From Thermoleophilia bacterium (GTDB taxonomy: Bacteria > Actinomycetota > Thermoleophilia > Gaiellales > Gaiellaceae): DNA of 42,648 nt. The DNA is taken from positions 1 through 42,648 of the forward strand of contig JAICYG010000002.1 in NCBI GenBank assembly GCA_025934335.1. The letters run 5' to 3'. Within the stretch, counting starts at the first letter, position 1; each line of letters opens with the position of its first letter. Positions 27,593 to 36,101 of the stretch are shown here, piece by piece. A program made the translations under genes and the position numbers. Below the pieces are notes generated by a model. It searched no databases. It had not been told where the DNA came from and saw only the letters and a list, made by a program, of their open reading frames with translations.

Positions 27593-27758
27593 TACGCCCG
27601 TCCGTAAGTTTGGTCGGTTATCCGGCGAGTGGCTCGTCGTTCGTGGCAAGGACACAGGGCGCCCCGGTAGCCGAAGCTACCGGGGCAACCGAGGACGCGG
27701 CCACGGGCGGCGAGACGCCGCCGGGAACCGGCCTGAACTTGCGGACGGGTGTGCTAGC
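27588..27758 (+). ncRNA. Candidate structured RNA element with ~32-bp terminal helix
   Basis: 27588-27611 pairs with 27735-27758 and, after a single bulged U (27734), 27612-27619 pairs with 27726-27733; internal hairpins at 27624-27638, 27661-27686 (inside 27642-27647/27700-27705) and 27706-27722. Non-WC positions in the terminal helix are G-U on the + strand. Confidence 0.5.
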
Positions 27759-27761
27759 TGC

Positions 27762-28784
27762 TCAGCCGTCGAACAGCTCCTCGACGCCGGCGGCGTCCGG
27801 GTCGCGCGGCGGGCGCAGCTCGCGCCAGGTGCAGTCGCGTGGATCCTTGTCCTCCCGCCACCGCAGGAGCTTCGTGCCGTGGCGGAAGCGGTGACCCTGC
27901 ACCTTGTCGTACCGCACCTCGACGACGAGCTCGGGCCGCACGCCGACCTCTTCCAGCTCGCCTGTCCCCCAGCGGTTCGGCTCCGAGAAGCGTCGGTCGG
28001 ACGCCTCGTCGACGAGCGGCAGCACGCGGCGCGCGACATCCGCCTGCGACCGCGCCGCAACCGCCGCCGAGCCGACGTAGTCGAGCCCGCCGTCGTCCCG
28101 GAACAGCCCGAGCAGGAGCGTCGCGACGGCAGAGCGGTCACCCTTCCAGCGAAAGCCGATGACGACGCAGTCCGCCGACTTGTGCTCCTTCACCTTCGCC
28201 ATCCCGTCGCGCGAGCCCGGCAGGTACGGCGACGCGAGCCGCTTCGCGACGACGCCGTCGAGGCCGAGAGCCTCGAAGCGGTCGAGCCACCCGCGTGCGT
28301 CGTCGAGCGAACGCGTCGCCGGCGAGACGCGAAAGCCCGAGAGCGCCTCCACCCGCGTGCGCCGCTCCTCGAGCGGCTCCTGCCAGACGGCCTTACCGTT
28401 CCACACGAGCACGTCGAAGACGACGTACTCGGCCGGGATCTCGCCCGACAGCCTGCGGATGCGCGACTCGGCGGGATGGAGCCGCATCTGCATCGCGTCG
28501 AAGTCGAGCGCCCCGTCGCGCGCGATCACGATCTCGCCGTCGAGCGCGGAGCGCGGCGGCAACAGCTCCCCGAGAGGGCGCAGCTCCGGGAAGTACCGGA
28601 GCAGCGGCCGCTCCTTGCGCGACCAGAGCGCCAGCTCGCCGCCCGCGTTCTCGAGCACGCCGCGGAAACCGTCCCACTTCGGCTCGTACTGCCAGCCGTC
28701 GTCCTCGGGCAGCTCCCGGACGAGCTCGGCCTCCATCGGCGGGAACGGGACGATGCCGTGGAGGAGGGTCTGTCCGACACCCAC
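27762..28784 (-). CDS. ATP-dependent DNA ligase (LigC/LigD ligase-domain type)
   Basis: YEPKWDGFRGVLEN (KxDG adenylation motif), LDGEIVIAR, LDGVVAKRLASPYLPG, MAKVKEHKSADCVVIGF. Confidence 0.92.
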   Translation of the reverse strand: MGVGQTLLHGIVPFPPMEAELVRELPEDDGWQYEPKWDGFRGVLENAGGELALWSRKERPLLRYFPELRPLGELLPPRSALDGEIVIARDGALDFDAMQMRLHPAESRIRRLSGEIPAEYVVFDVLVWNGKAVWQEPLEERRTRVEALSGFRVSPATRSLDDARGWLDRFEALGLDGVVAKRLASPYLPGSRDGMAKVKEHKSADCVVIGFRWKGDRSAVATLLLGLFRDDGGLDYVGSAAVAARSQADVARRVLPLVDEASDRRFSEPNRWGTGELEEVGVRPELVVEVRYDKVQGHRFRHGTKLLRWREDKDPRDCTWRELRPPRDPDAAGVEELFDG

Positions 28785-28882
28785 TTGACCATCCTGGCAG
28801 ACTTCCCACACTTTCCTGACCGCGAATCCCGCCGAAGCCTTGTCAGAGCAGCGGGAACCGGACGACGAGCGTCGAACGACCC

Positions 28883-29002
28883 ATGCACGTGAACTCTCTC
28901 CCCCAGCGTCGCAACCATCCGAACGTCGGGCTCGTGCTCTGCATCCTCTGGTGCGCCGGCGTCTGGTTGGCAGCGCTGTATTTCACCGGCGTCCTCTCCT
29001 GA
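28883..29002 (+). CDS. Small predicted single-TM membrane protein (39 aa)
   Basis: MHVNSLPQRRNHPNVGLVLCILWCAGVWLAALYFTGVLS; basic N-terminus then one hydrophobic helix. Confidence 0.4.
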   Translation: MHVNSLPQRRNHPNVGLVLCILWCAGVWLAALYFTGVLS

Positions 29003-29042
29003 CGCCAGGTTTGCCGCCGCCGCGCGGCGGAAGCTTAGAGGC

Positions 29043-29825
29043 ATGCCCGAGCTCGACGGCACCTGGGACGTGCAACGAACCGGTGGTCTGCTACCGCCGC
29101 TCAGCGGCGTCGAGAAGCGGATCGCGGGACGCCGCGGGGAGACGCGAATCCGCGGCGTCGCGGGCGTGCCGTTCGACGTCGTGGGTCTCGAGCTGCGCTA
29201 CCGCGCGCCGTTCGCCGGGTTCGTCGACGTGCTGACGCCGGCCGCCGACGGCTTTCGCGGCCGTGCGACCGCGTTCGGCCGCACGTTCGGGCACTTCGAG
29301 CTGATCGCAAAGCCGGGAGGGACGATGAGCACCGTCAACGAGGAACTGGTCAAGCACATCGACGAGGCGCACGCAATGGAGCAGAACGTGCTCCGGATGC
29401 TCGACGGGATGATCTCGACGACCGACGACGCGGAGATCCTGCGCGAGCTCGAGCACCACAGGGTCGAGACCGAGGGTCACGCAGAGAAGATGAAGGCCCG
29501 CCTCGCCGCGCACGGCGCAACGCCGTCGATGGTGAAGCAGGCGGGCGGCATCCTCGGCGCTCTCGCGAAGATGCCGCTCGACATGGTGCGCGGCGAGAAG
29601 GCAGGCCGAAACGCGCGCGACGGCTACGCGACCGAGCACATGGAGATCGCGAGCTACGAGCTCCTGAAGCGAATCGCACGCCGCGCCGCCGACGAGGAGA
29701 CCGCGGCCGCGTGCGACGAGATCATCGCGCAGGAGCGCGCGTTCGCCGAGACGATCGCCGCGAACTGGGATCGCTTCGCCGAGCTGTCGCTGCGAGAAAG
29801 CGGCGTCGCGGCATCACGGCCGTAG
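29043..29825 (+). CDS. Two-domain protein: N-terminal lipocalin-like/unknown domain + C-terminal DUF892/YciF-type ferritin-like domain
   Basis: N-term PELDGTWDVQRTGGLLPPLSGVEKRI...; C-term VNEELVKHIDEAHAMEQNVLRMLDGMI...ELEHHRVETEGHAEKMKARL. Confidence 0.72.
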   Translation: MPELDGTWDVQRTGGLLPPLSGVEKRIAGRRGETRIRGVAGVPFDVVGLELRYRAPFAGFVDVLTPAADGFRGRATAFGRTFGHFELIAKPGGTMSTVNEELVKHIDEAHAMEQNVLRMLDGMISTTDDAEILRELEHHRVETEGHAEKMKARLAAHGATPSMVKQAGGILGALAKMPLDMVRGEKAGRNARDGYATEHMEIASYELLKRIARRAADEETAAACDEIIAQERAFAETIAANWDRFAELSLRESGVAASRP

Positions 29826-29828
29826 GCG

Positions 29829-30149
29829 TCAGTTCAGCCAGGGCGCCAGGAAGCCGGCGATCTCCCGCGAGCTCCGCGGCGACTCGAGCCGCGCGCTGAC
29901 GGACTTCCCCTCGATCACGACCAGCGTCGGCGTGAGCGCGACCCCGAAGCGCTCGAGCAGGTCCGGCCGCTCCTCCTGCGCGACGGAGTAGTAGGCGAAC
30001 GTCTCGTGGTTCTGCCGTCGCTGGAGCACCTGCGCGAGGTAGGCGTCGACGCGACGACACCGGCCGGACACCCGGGAGTGGAAGTACACGAGCCGCGGCT
30101 TCTGGATCAAATCGCGTCCCGATGTTTCCTTCATCTGGCCGGTGTTCAT
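29829..30149 (-). CDS. Thioredoxin-fold protein with SxxC instead of CxxC
   Basis: RLVYFHSRVSGRCRRVDAYLAQVLQRR...FGVALTPTLVVIEG (cis-Pro TPT). Confidence 0.72.
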   Translation of the reverse strand: MNTGQMKETSGRDLIQKPRLVYFHSRVSGRCRRVDAYLAQVLQRRQNHETFAYYSVAQEERPDLLERFGVALTPTLVVIEGKSVSARLESPRSSREIAGFLAPWLN

Positions 30150-30193
30150 CCCCGATTCGAGGGACGTCGAAACGCGCGGGTAGGGTTCGCGCG

Positions 30194-31423
30194 GTGAGGC
30201 GGGTCGCGATCACGGGCATCGGCGCGGTCACGCCGCTCGGGCTCGACGCCGCGTCGACGTGGCGCGCCGCGCTCGCCGGTGAGAGCGGCATCGGCTGGAT
30301 CAGCACCTTCGAGACCGACGGGCTGCCGGTGCGAATCGCGGGCGAGGTGAAGGGCTTCGATGCGACGCAGGTGGTTTCTGCCAAGGAGGCGCGCAAGCTC
30401 GAGCGGAACGTCCTGCTCGGCGTGGCCGCGGCGCGGGAGGCACTCGCCGACGCCGACCTCGGCGCCCTCGACCCGTCACGCATCGGGATCGTGTTCGGCT
30501 CCGCGATCGGCGGCGTGCCGGGGATCCTCGAGCAGCACGACACGCTGCGCGAGCGCGGGCCGGACCGCGTGTCGCCGAACTTCCTGCCGAACGTGCTCGT
30601 CGACTCGACGTCGGGGCAGCTCGCGATCTCGCTCGGGATCACCGGCCCCAACTACGCCGTCGTCTCTGCCTGTGCGACCGGCTCGCACGCGGTCGGCGAG
30701 GCGGCCGAGATGATCAAGCGGGGCGCCGCCGACGCCGTGCTCGCGGGCGGCACGGAGGCGTGCCTCGTGCCGCTCATCCTCGCCGGGTTCACGGCGATGC
30801 GCGGGCTCGCGGTGGAGGACGAGCACCCACCCCACGCGTCCCGGCCGTTCGACCTGACACGCGCGGGGTTCGTGATGGCCGAGGGCGCCGGCGCACTCCT
30901 GCTCGAGGACTGGGACCGCGCCGAGGCGCGCGGCGCCGATATCTACGCCGAGGTGCTCGGCTACGGCGCCTCGAACGACGCTCACCACATGGCACAGCCC
31001 GAGCCGGAGGCCACCGGGGTTGCGGCGATGATGCGCGGCGCGCTCGCGCGCGCCGGTGTCGAGCCGGAGCGTGTCGGCTACATCAACGCACACGGGACGT
31101 CGACGCCGCTCGGCGACACGGCCGAGACGAAGGCGATCAAGGACGTCTTCGGTGAGCACGCGTACCGGCTCGCCGTCTCCTCGACGAAGTCGATGACCGG
31201 CCACACCTTCGGAGCGGCGGGCGCGATCGAAGCGATCTTCTCCGCGCTCGCGCTCCACGACGGCGTGCTGCCGCCGACGATCAACTACCGCGAGCCGGAC
31301 CCCGACTGCGACCTCGACTACGTGCCGAACGAGTCACGCCGCGCGCAGGTCGACGTCGCGATCTCGAACGCCATGGGCCTCGGCGGCCACAACGGCTGTG
31401 TGCTGCTCGGCCGCGCAGCGTGA
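30194..31423 (+). CDS. fabF: Beta-ketoacyl-ACP synthase II (FabF-like)
   Basis: VRRVAITGIGAVTPLG, AVVSACATGSHAVGEA active-site Cys, NAHGTSTPLGD, STKSMTGHTFGAAGAIEAI. Confidence 0.95.
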   Translation: MRRVAITGIGAVTPLGLDAASTWRAALAGESGIGWISTFETDGLPVRIAGEVKGFDATQVVSAKEARKLERNVLLGVAAAREALADADLGALDPSRIGIVFGSAIGGVPGILEQHDTLRERGPDRVSPNFLPNVLVDSTSGQLAISLGITGPNYAVVSACATGSHAVGEAAEMIKRGAADAVLAGGTEACLVPLILAGFTAMRGLAVEDEHPPHASRPFDLTRAGFVMAEGAGALLLEDWDRAEARGADIYAEVLGYGASNDAHHMAQPEPEATGVAAMMRGALARAGVEPERVGYINAHGTSTPLGDTAETKAIKDVFGEHAYRLAVSSTKSMTGHTFGAAGAIEAIFSALALHDGVLPPTINYREPDPDCDLDYVPNESRRAQVDVAISNAMGLGGHNGCVLLGRAA

Positions 31424-32082
31424 AGGTCACCCTCGTCCGGCACGCGACGCTCCTGCTCGAGACGAGCGTCGGCCGGATCCTCGTCGATCCGATGCTGCGC
31501 CCCGCCGGCTCGTCGCCGCCGATCGAGAACACGCCGAACCCACGGCCGAACCCGCTCGTCGAGCTTCCGCTCGCCGCCGAAGAGGTCATCGACGGCGTCG
31601 ATCTGTGCATCGTGACGCACCTCCACCGCGACCACTTCGACGACCTCGTCCCGCTCGACGTGCCGATCCTCACGCAGCCCGAGAGCGCGGACGAGCTGCG
31701 TGCCCGCGGCCACACCAACGTCACCACCGAGCATCCTAAGATCGCGATGACGCGCGGCCGCCACGGAAGGGGCGAGATCAGCCGCGCGATGGGAGCGGTC
31801 TCCGGGTGGGTCGTCGACGACGTCTACATCGCCGGCGACACGATCCTCTGCGACGAGGTGCACGAGGCGATCGAGCGGCACGCGCCTCGGGTGAAGATCG
31901 TGAACGGCGGCGGTGCGCGCTTCCTGCAGGGCGAGCCGATCGTGATGACGGCCGCGGAGGTCGCGCAGCTCGCGGGGACGGTCGTCGTCGTCCACCTCGA
32001 GGCGATCAACCACTGCCTCGAGCCGCGCTCCGCGTACAGGGGCGCGATCGTGCCGTCAGACGGCGAAGTGCTCGACCTGTAG
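31420..32082 (+). CDS. MBL-fold metal-dependent hydrolase
   Basis: MKVTLVRHATLLLETSVGRILVDPML, CIVTHLHRDHFDDL, GDTILCDEV. Confidence 0.88.
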   Translation: MKVTLVRHATLLLETSVGRILVDPMLRPAGSSPPIENTPNPRPNPLVELPLAAEEVIDGVDLCIVTHLHRDHFDDLVPLDVPILTQPESADELRARGHTNVTTEHPKIAMTRGRHGRGEISRAMGAVSGWVVDDVYIAGDTILCDEVHEAIERHAPRVKIVNGGGARFLQGEPIVMTAAEVAQLAGTVVVVHLEAINHCLEPRSAYRGAIVPSDGEVLDL

Positions 32083-32706
32083 CTCCCCGATCGAGCCGAG
32101 GACGACGTCCGCGAGCGCCATCGCCTCCTCGTCGGGCGGGAAGTGCGGGTTCGGGACGGCGACGACGCGCATGCCCGCGGCTTTCGCCGACCGGATGCCG
32201 TTGTGGGAGTCCTCGACGGCGCCGCAGCTCGCCGCCTCCACGCCCAGCCGCCGGGCCGCCTCGAGGTAGACGTCGGGCGCCGGCTTCCCGCGCGGCACCT
32301 CCTGAGACGAGACCGCCACGCGGAACACTTCGCCGAGCCCGGACGCGCGCACGACGACCTCGATCAGCTCCGGGTTCGACGACGAGGCGATCCCGAGCGG
32401 CCAGCGGGCCGCGACCCGGCGCACGGCGTCGACGGACCCCGCGATCAGCGGCGGTTCCTCGCCGTAGCGCTCGAGCATCCGCTCGACCACCGCCGCGTTG
32501 ATCTCCTCCGGCGTTCCGGGCACGCGCAGCGTCTCGGCCATGTACGAAGACCACTCGAGCGAGCTCATGCCCATCATGTCGCGCGTCGCCGTCTCCGGGT
32601 AGACGCCGCCGGTCTCCTTCGCGTACGCCTCGCGCACCTCGTCCCAGACCTGCTCCGAGTCGACGATCACCCCGTCGAGATCGAAAACGACGGCCAGGCA
32701 ACTCAC
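32056..32706 (-). CDS. HAD family hydrolase (beta-phosphoglucomutase-like)
   Basis: VSCLAVVFDLDGVIVDSEQVWDEVREAYA, GIASSSNPELIE, KPAPDVYLEAARRLGV, AVEDSHNGIRSAKAAGM. Confidence 0.92.
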   Translation of the reverse strand: MSCLAVVFDLDGVIVDSEQVWDEVREAYAKETGGVYPETATRDMMGMSSLEWSSYMAETLRVPGTPEEINAAVVERMLERYGEEPPLIAGSVDAVRRVAARWPLGIASSSNPELIEVVVRASGLGEVFRVAVSSQEVPRGKPAPDVYLEAARRLGVEAASCGAVEDSHNGIRSAKAAGMRVVAVPNPHFPPDEEAMALADVVLGSIGELQVEHFAV

Positions 32707-33179
32707 AGGGCGTGGTACTCGCGGTACGCGTAGACGAGCGTCGTCGGCGCGAGGCCTTCCTCGACCGACTCGACGTGCCCCACGAAGAACGTGTGGTCGC
32801 CGGTGACGACCATCTCGACCGTGCGCGCAGTCACCCAGCCCGCCGCGCCGACGATCAGGCGCGGATCGTCGTCCCTCGTCTCGACGCCGTCCCACAGCAC
32901 GAGAGGCGGCACGCCGCTCCGGGCGAACCGCTGCGCGAGCTCCTCCTGCCCGCCCGCGAGCACGGAGATCGCCCACGTGTCTGCGCTCCGCAGCAGCTCG
33001 TGGATCGACGCCGACTGTGCCACCGACATCCCGACGAGCGGGGGCTCGAGCGAGAGCGAGACGAGCGACGAGATCGTCCGGCCGTGCCGGATCCCGTCGA
33101 CCTCCGCGATCACGATCGAAACGCCGGCCGGCCAGCGCCGGAAGAGGGCCCGCTGCTCGTCCCCGCGCTCTGCCGTCAC
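32703..33179 (-). CDS. Flavin reductase family protein
   Basis: RALFRRWPAGVSIVIAEVDGIRHGRTISSLVSLSLEPPLVGMSV, GDHTFFVGHVES. Confidence 0.88.
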   Translation of the reverse strand: MTAERGDEQRALFRRWPAGVSIVIAEVDGIRHGRTISSLVSLSLEPPLVGMSVAQSASIHELLRSADTWAISVLAGGQEELAQRFARSGVPPLVLWDGVETRDDDPRLIVGAAGWVTARTVEMVVTGDHTFFVGHVESVEEGLAPTTLVYAYREYHAL

Positions 33180-33202
33180 GGGGGCGAGCCTATCCGGCTT
33201 CG

Positions 33203-34090
33203 TCAGTTCGCCCGGCACTGGCGGTCGCCGAGCTGAGCGATCGCGTCGTTCGCGACCAGGTCGGCGGCCTTGTCGTACGCGCCGGGCGCGAGGCCCTCCC
33301 ACATCACGTCCGGCGTGACGCCCGGGCCCTCGACGGTGGCGCGGTACCTGGCGCCCTTCCCCGCGGGGTGGCCGCCGTGGGGATTGACGCTGTAGCAGAA
33401 GACACCCGTGCCGGTGTGGGTGAGGAAGCTGTTCTCGCGCTTCCAGCCGTTGCCGTACGCGGAGTCGAAGGTGTCGACGTAGATGTTGCGCCCGAACGAG
33501 TCGAGCGGGTTTCCGCCTGACGTCGCCTTGAAACCGTAGACGGGGCTGCCGTCGTAGGTGAAGGTGCCGAAGAGGTGATCCCACTGGTGCCACGCCCAGT
33601 CGGTCGATACCTGAAGCACCGGCAGGTCGCCCGTCCAGTGCGAGAGCCGGAGCTCCCACACCGCCTGCGTGGCCGACGGCGCGAGGCCGTAGTTCGGCAG
33701 CATCCGCTGCCACGACTGCAGCGCCCAGTGAGAGCCGTCCGGCGCCGTGCACGCCGTCACGTACCACGCGAGCTTCGGGCCGGTGTACGCGCCGCAAGCG
33801 TTCTTGAACGTCTTCCAGTAGGTCGTGTGGTACTTGCCCCAGCCGCCGGCGTAGTCGAGCTTGAGAACCAGCTGCGGGCGTGACCGCGTCGGTGCGATCG
33901 CGTTCACCGCTCCCCAGGCCAGCACGTGCTTGGCCGTGCCGTGCACGGTGTACGTGACGAGCGCCTCGCCCTTCGCGTTCACCTCGAGCTTGATGCCCTT
34001 GGCGTTGCGGTCGACGAGCTGCGACGCGCTCGCGCTCGAAGCGAGGACGGCGGCGAGGACGACGGCGAGCAGGTAAGGAAGACGGGACAA
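33203..34090 (-). CDS. Secreted hypothetical protein, probable TTG start
   Basis: Signal peptide SRLPYLLAVVLAAVLASSASA; GGAGG Shine-Dalgarno 8 nt before TTG at 34090; Trp-rich mature region. Confidence 0.65.
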   Translation of the reverse strand: MSRLPYLLAVVLAAVLASSASASQLVDRNAKGIKLEVNAKGEALVTYTVHGTAKHVLAWGAVNAIAPTRSRPQLVLKLDYAGGWGKYHTTYWKTFKNACGAYTGPKLAWYVTACTAPDGSHWALQSWQRMLPNYGLAPSATQAVWELRLSHWTGDLPVLQVSTDWAWHQWDHLFGTFTYDGSPVYGFKATSGGNPLDSFGRNIYVDTFDSAYGNGWKRENSFLTHTGTGVFCYSVNPHGGHPAGKGARYRATVEGPGVTPDVMWEGLAPGAYDKAADLVANDAIAQLGDRQCRAN

Positions 34091-34200
34091 GCGGGAAACC
34101 TCCGAGGCACGCAGTTGACGGTCGACCGCAGTGTCGGCAGCCACCCGGGAGGATTCGTCCCCCGTCCGAGTGAGCGTGGAGGCGTTACGGTTTCGCGCCT

Positions 34201-35241
34201 GTGAGCCGCCGCGAAACGATCGAGCTCGGCGTCACCCTCGCGATCCTGGCGGCCGCCGCCGTCTGTCACTTCGCGCCCGCCGGCCACGTGGTGACCTTCG
34301 TCGTCGCCGCGGTCGCTCTCGCCGCGCTGGCACGCGTAGTCGGCACGGCGACCGACCAGCTCGGGTCGCGCCTCGGCTCCGGCGGCGCCGGCGTCGTGCA
34401 GTCGGCACTCGGGAACCTGCCCGAGCTCTTCATCGCGATCTTCGCGCTCCGCCAGGGCCTGACGGGCGTCGTGCAGGCGGCGCTCGTAGGCTCGATCCTC
34501 GCCAACAGCGTGCTGGTGCTCGGCCTCGCGTTCATCGTCGGCGGGCTCAGGAACGGCCCGCAGCGCTTCGACTCGTCGCGGGCGCGCATGATCTCGACGC
34601 TGACCCTGCTCGCCGCGGCGACGATGGCGCTCCCGTCGCTTGCGCACTCGTTCCACACACCCGCCGAGGCACACGGTCACGCGCTCTCGCTCATCTGCGC
34701 GGGCGTGCTGCTCGCGGTGTTCCTGCTGACGCTGCCGAGCTTCCTCGCCGGCGCCGTCGGCGAGCAGCACGAGCCCGCACGCTGGACCGTCTTGACGACG
34801 GCGGCCGTCCTCGCCGGGGCCGGCACGGGAGCGGCATTCGCGTCGGACTGGTTCGTGAGCGCACTGACACCGGCGATCCAGACGCTGCACATGAGCGAGG
34901 ACTTCGCCGGTCTCGTCGTGGTCGCGATCGCCGGGAACGCCGTCGAGAACGTTGTCGGCGTGCAGCTCGCCGCGCGCAACCGTCCGGACTTCGCGATCTC
35001 CGTGATCGTCAACTCGTCGCTGCAGATCGCACTCGCGCTGACACCGGTACTCGTCTTCATCTCGCTCTTCTTCGGGACGCATCTGACGCTCGTCTTTCCC
35101 ACGCTCCTCGCGCTCGTGCTCGTCATCTCGGCCGTGCTCGGCGCACTCGTCGTGAACGACGGCGAGTCGACGTGGCAGGAAGGGGTCGTTCTGGTCGGCT
35201 TCTACGTCGTGATCGCGGCGAGCTTCTGGTGGGGCACGTAA
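34201..35241 (+). CDS. Ca2+:H+ antiporter (CaCA superfamily)
   Basis: ALGNLPELFIAIFALRQGLTGVVQAALVGSILANSVLVLG and the duplicate half AIAGNAVENVVGVQLAARNRPDFAISVIVNSSLQIALALTPVLV. Confidence 0.92.
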   Translation: MSRRETIELGVTLAILAAAAVCHFAPAGHVVTFVVAAVALAALARVVGTATDQLGSRLGSGGAGVVQSALGNLPELFIAIFALRQGLTGVVQAALVGSILANSVLVLGLAFIVGGLRNGPQRFDSSRARMISTLTLLAAATMALPSLAHSFHTPAEAHGHALSLICAGVLLAVFLLTLPSFLAGAVGEQHEPARWTVLTTAAVLAGAGTGAAFASDWFVSALTPAIQTLHMSEDFAGLVVVAIAGNAVENVVGVQLAARNRPDFAISVIVNSSLQIALALTPVLVFISLFFGTHLTLVFPTLLALVLVISAVLGALVVNDGESTWQEGVVLVGFYVVIAASFWWGT

Positions 35242-35244
35242 CCG

Positions 35245-35697
35245 CTACGCCGCGATCCTCGCCACGCGTGCCTCCGTCAGCCGTACGAGGTCCTGCGGCG
35301 CCAGCTCGATCTGGAGGCCGCGCCTGCCCGCGCTGACGAGGATCGTCTCCCACTCGAGCGCCGACTCGTCGACCGCCGTCGGCAGGCGCTTCCGCTGGCC
35401 GAGCGGGCTGACACCGCCGACGACGTAGCCCGTCGCCCGCTCCGCCTGTGCTCGCTCGGCGAGCGTCGTTCGCTTGCCGGCGGCGCGGAGGTCGAGCTGT
35501 CGGTCGGCGGGGACGACGAAGACGGTCAGCGTCCCGTCGACCGAGGCGACGAGCGTCTTGAAGAGCTGCCCGGCGGGCCGGCCGAGCGCGGCCGCGACCG
35601 CGAGCGCGTAGTCGCGGTCCGCCACCTCGACACCCTCGTACTCGTGCAGCCGGTACTCGATCCCGGCGCGCTTCGCCGCCTCGACGGCCGGCGTCAT
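35245..35697 (-). CDS. ybaK: YbaK/EbsC family aminoacyl-tRNA deacylase (Cys-tRNA(Pro) deacylase-like)
   Basis: MTPAVEAAKRAGIEYRLHEYEG..., QLFKTLVASVDGTLTVFVVPADRQLDLRAAGK, GYVVGGVSPLGQRKRLPTAVD. Confidence 0.92.
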   Translation of the reverse strand: MTPAVEAAKRAGIEYRLHEYEGVEVADRDYALAVAAALGRPAGQLFKTLVASVDGTLTVFVVPADRQLDLRAAGKRTTLAERAQAERATGYVVGGVSPLGQRKRLPTAVDESALEWETILVSAGRRGLQIELAPQDLVRLTEARVARIAA

Positions 35698-36086
35698 TCC
35701 GCCAGTTCTTCTGCCAGCAGCGCGAGCGAGAACAGCCGCCACGTGAGGTCGACGTCGCCGGCGAGGAAGAGCGCGGCCTCGCGTGCCATCGGTAGCTCCC
35801 GCACGCGCAGGACGAGCGCGTCGACGGCCCGCGCCAGCTGCTCGCGGCGCTCCTCGGTGTAGAGATCGGCGGCGAGCGCCTTGACGGCGCGGTCGTCGAT
35901 CCCGAGCTCCCGGTGCGGGTCGCCGCCCGCAGCGACGAGCAGGAGCGCGCGGCGGCGCGCCGCGTTCACCTCCGCCTCCTCGAGCTCGACCCCCTGGCCC
36001 GCCAGGTAGGCGAGCACCGGCAGCGGGTCGCCCAGCTCGCCGGCCTCGACCTCGACGAGCACCGCCTGGACCGCATCCTCGCTCAT
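35694..36086 (-). CDS. Hypothetical helical protein
   Basis: Intact 130-aa frame, ATGA overlap with ybaK; no family recognised. Confidence 0.6.
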   Translation of the reverse strand: MSEDAVQAVLVEVEAGELGDPLPVLAYLAGQGVELEEAEVNAARRRALLLVAAGGDPHRELGIDDRAVKALAADLYTEERREQLARAVDALVLRVRELPMAREAALFLAGDVDLTWRLFSLALLAEELAE

Positions 36087-36101
36087 CTACTCTGAACGTA
36101 C

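Noticed and set aside
27648-27705. Resemblance of GGACACAGGGC...AACCGAGGACGCGGCCACGGG to a c-di-GMP-I (GEMM) riboswitch
   Set aside because: Order of the conserved segments does not match, the second conserved GEMM stem is missing, and the element is not upstream of a gene.
27234-28892. 552-aa plus-strand ORF across the XRE gene, candidate RNA and ligase
   Set aside because: Low-complexity frame antisense to the ligase, no recognisable domain; the XRE and ligase frames explain the coding.
29829-30149. Thioredoxin-like SGRC site as another possible selenocysteine site
   Set aside because: The missing Cys is encoded by TCC (Ser) and there is no in-frame UGA.
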